This document shows, piece by piece, positions 40,522-41,838 of a stretch of 41,838 nucleotides of DNA. Under the pieces are notes generated by a model. The model saw only the letters and a program-made list of their open reading frames with translations, had not been told where the DNA came from and did no database searches. Made by a program: the position numbers and the translations under genes. Position 1 is the first letter of the stretch; each line of letters starts with the position of its first letter. This stretch comes from DATFLL01 sp035267785 (lineage in GTDB: Bacteria > Pseudomonadota > Gammaproteobacteria > DATFLL01): the NCBI GenBank assembly GCA_035267785.1, contig DATFLL010000101.1, forward strand, positions 1 through 41,838, given 5' to 3'.

Positions 40522-40686
40522 GGCTCTGGCCACCGCGGAGTGGTGCATTTCGACCGGGAAGGACAGCGCTACCACGGCAGAGCCCGCAGCAGCAGGGGAT
40601 TCTGCCGTTGGCACAGCAGTTGCCTGTATAGACGGCAGACGCAGCGTACCGGCCGTTGGCCATCGACAATCACACAAGGAGAATCC

Positions 40687-41838
40687 ATGAACGCGCGCCG
40701 TCCCGACCAACCCGTTGTTCTCGTGCTGTTCGGTGCGACCGGTGACCTGAGCGCCCGCCTGGTCGTGCCCGCACTATACAACCTGTTTCTGGCCGAGCAG
40801 TTGCCCGAACAATTCACTCTCCTGGGCGTCGGCCGCCACGAGATGGAGGCGCACGCTCTGGCCGATAAACTGCACGAGGGAGTAGCGAACTACTCGCGCA
40901 GCGGCAAGCCGGCACGCGAGGACTGGGACCGGTTCTCTGAGCGGATCGACTATCTGCACATGAATCTGAAAGACAAGGACGCATTCAACGACCTGAGGCA
41001 CCGCTTGCAGGGACCCGACGCTTCGGCCAAGGACAAGACGGAGTACGTCTTCTACATGGCGACCCCGCCGAGCCTGTTCGCCCCCATCGCGGAGGGCCTC
41101 GGCGAGGCCGGGCTCGCGCGGGACCGTAAAGGGTCCCGGATCGTCGTGGAAAAACCCCTCGGTCACGACCTCGACTCGTTCAGGCAAATCAATTCGGCCC
41201 TGACGCACCACTTCGAGGAGTCGCAGATCTTCCGCATCGATCACTTTCTCGGCAAGGAGACGGTGCAGAACATCATGGCCATGCGCTTTGCCAACCCAAT
41301 ATTCGAGCCCATCTGGAACCGCCGCTACGTCGACCACGTCGCCATCACCGTGGCCGAAACGCTGGGCGTCGAACACCGCGCGCCCTACTACGAGAAGTCC
41401 GGTGCCCTGCGCGACATGGTGCAGAATCACCTGCTGCAGCTGCTGTGCCTGGTCGCGATGGAACCCCCGGTGGCCTACGACGCCGACGACATCCGCGACC
41501 GCAAGATGGATGTCATGCACGCCCTGCGCCCCATCGACCGCGACGAAGTCTCCGAGCTCGCCGCCCGCGGCCAGTACGCCCCGGGCTGGATAGAAGGCAC
41601 CGCCGTATCCGGATACCGGCAGGAGCCCGGCGTGGCCGATCAGTCGAACACCGAGACCTACGCGGCGCTCAAACTCCAGGTCGACAACTGGCGCTGGCAG
41701 GACGTACCCTTCTACCTGCGCACCGGCAAGCGCATGGCCGCAGCCGTCTCCGAGATCTCCATCCGCTTTCGCGACGTACCCCATCGCGCCTTCCCGGCTT
41801 CCGTCGGTTTGAACGCCCAACCCGTACGACTGGTCATT
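40687..41838 (+). CDS. zwf: Zwf, glucose-6-phosphate 1-dehydrogenase, 3' end outside window
   Basis: This enzyme oxidises glucose-6-phosphate to 6-phosphogluconolactone with NADP+ or NAD+, opening the oxidative pentose phosphate or Entner-Doudoroff route. The frame is open to the window edge (384 codons of about 490). The nucleotide-binding site is LFGATGDLSARLVVPALY at the N-terminus. The catalytic region is FRIDHFLGKETVQNIM, with the active-site Asp-His. Further conserved blocks are VVEKPLGHDLDSF, LRDMVQNHLLQLL and VPFYLRTGKRM. AAGGAG just before the ATG at 40687 fixes the start. It lies 165 bp past the terminator, so it has its own promoter, which I could not identify with confidence. Confidence 0.95.
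   Translation, partial: MNARRPDQPVVLVLFGATGDLSARLVVPALYNLFLAEQLPEQFTLLGVGRHEMEAHALADKLHEGVANYSRSGKPAREDWDRFSERIDYLHMNLKDKDAFNDLRHRLQGPDASAKDKTEYVFYMATPPSLFAPIAEGLGEAGLARDRKGSRIVVEKPLGHDLDSFRQINSALTHHFEESQIFRIDHFLGKETVQNIMAMRFANPIFEPIWNRRYVDHVAITVAETLGVEHRAPYYEKSGALRDMVQNHLLQLLCLVAMEPPVAYDADDIRDRKMDVMHALRPIDRDEVSELAARGQYAPGWIEGTAVSGYRQEPGVADQSNTETYAALKLQVDNWRWQDVPFYLRTGKRMAAAVSEISIRFRDVPHRAFPASVGLNAQPVRLVI

Noticed and set aside
40522..40686. Promoter pair TTGGCA/TATAGA before zwf
   Set aside because: The hexamers are separated by only 13 bases, too close for a sigma70 promoter.

Overview
The window is GC-rich and densely coded. Its gene content points to a gammaproteobacterium, probably a respiring, possibly chemolithotrophic member of the Chromatiales/Ectothiorhodospiraceae-like lineages. 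The support is rppH next to ptsP, ampD-ampE, an IscR with the exact E. coli-type ligand spacing, petABC (cytochrome bc1), NhaA and paired DUF1538 antiporter subunits. The taxonomic placement is inference. GTG and TTG starts are common, and several start choices below rest on Shine-Dalgarno position or on a promoter lying inside the longer reading frame. No rRNA, tRNA, insertion sequence, phage gene or CRISPR array was seen.

Layout, left to right. (1) 1-2674, minus strand: ptsP (cut by the window edge) and rppH. (2) 2823-5420, plus: a HAD phosphatase, then btuC-btuD; an orphan ParA ATPase converges on btuD and overlaps its end. (3) 6319-9941, plus: a sigma70-like promoter, a cobalamin riboswitch, btuB, a TonB and a PduO-type cobalamin adenosyltransferase. 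(4) 10050-13349: a DsbA/FrnE-like protein, a small conserved protein, and two exported proteins on the minus strand, one with two CARDB repeats. (5) 13712-17955, plus: an overlapping MacAB-like export operon of one adaptor, one ATPase and two permeases, followed by a Rossmann-fold protein. (6) 18851-24714, a long minus-strand run, promoter-distal to proximal: btuF, a CobC-like phosphatase, ampE, ampD, a thioredoxin-like protein, a CBS protein, a P-II-like protein and two DUF1538 membrane proteins. (7) 24858-30734, plus: a P-type cation ATPase, an AGCS sodium:amino-acid symporter, nadC, and iscR behind an IscR type-1-like operator. (8) 30752-35620, minus: a large PilZ-like protein, nhaA, a small membrane protein and a DUF4396 protein. 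(9) 35730-38514, minus: cytochrome c1, cytochrome b and the Rieske protein. Divergent from them across a 0.7-kb regulatory gap is a Cyc2-like porin-cytochrome fusion (39202-40458) with a strong terminator, then zwf, cut by the right edge.

How the genes fit together. A whole B12 uptake route is present but split in three: BtuB and TonB at the outer membrane, BtuF in the periplasm, BtuCD in the inner membrane, with PduO and a CobC-like enzyme for conversion and salvage. A monovalent-cation theme (DUF1538 pair with P-II and CBS partners, P-type ATPase, AGCS symporter, NhaA) runs from 22.4 to 34 kb. The right end combines a bc1 complex with a predicted outer-membrane monoheme porin-cytochrome. 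The best candidates for undescribed biology are the DUF1538/P-II/CBS module and the Cyc2-like protein with its regulatory region.
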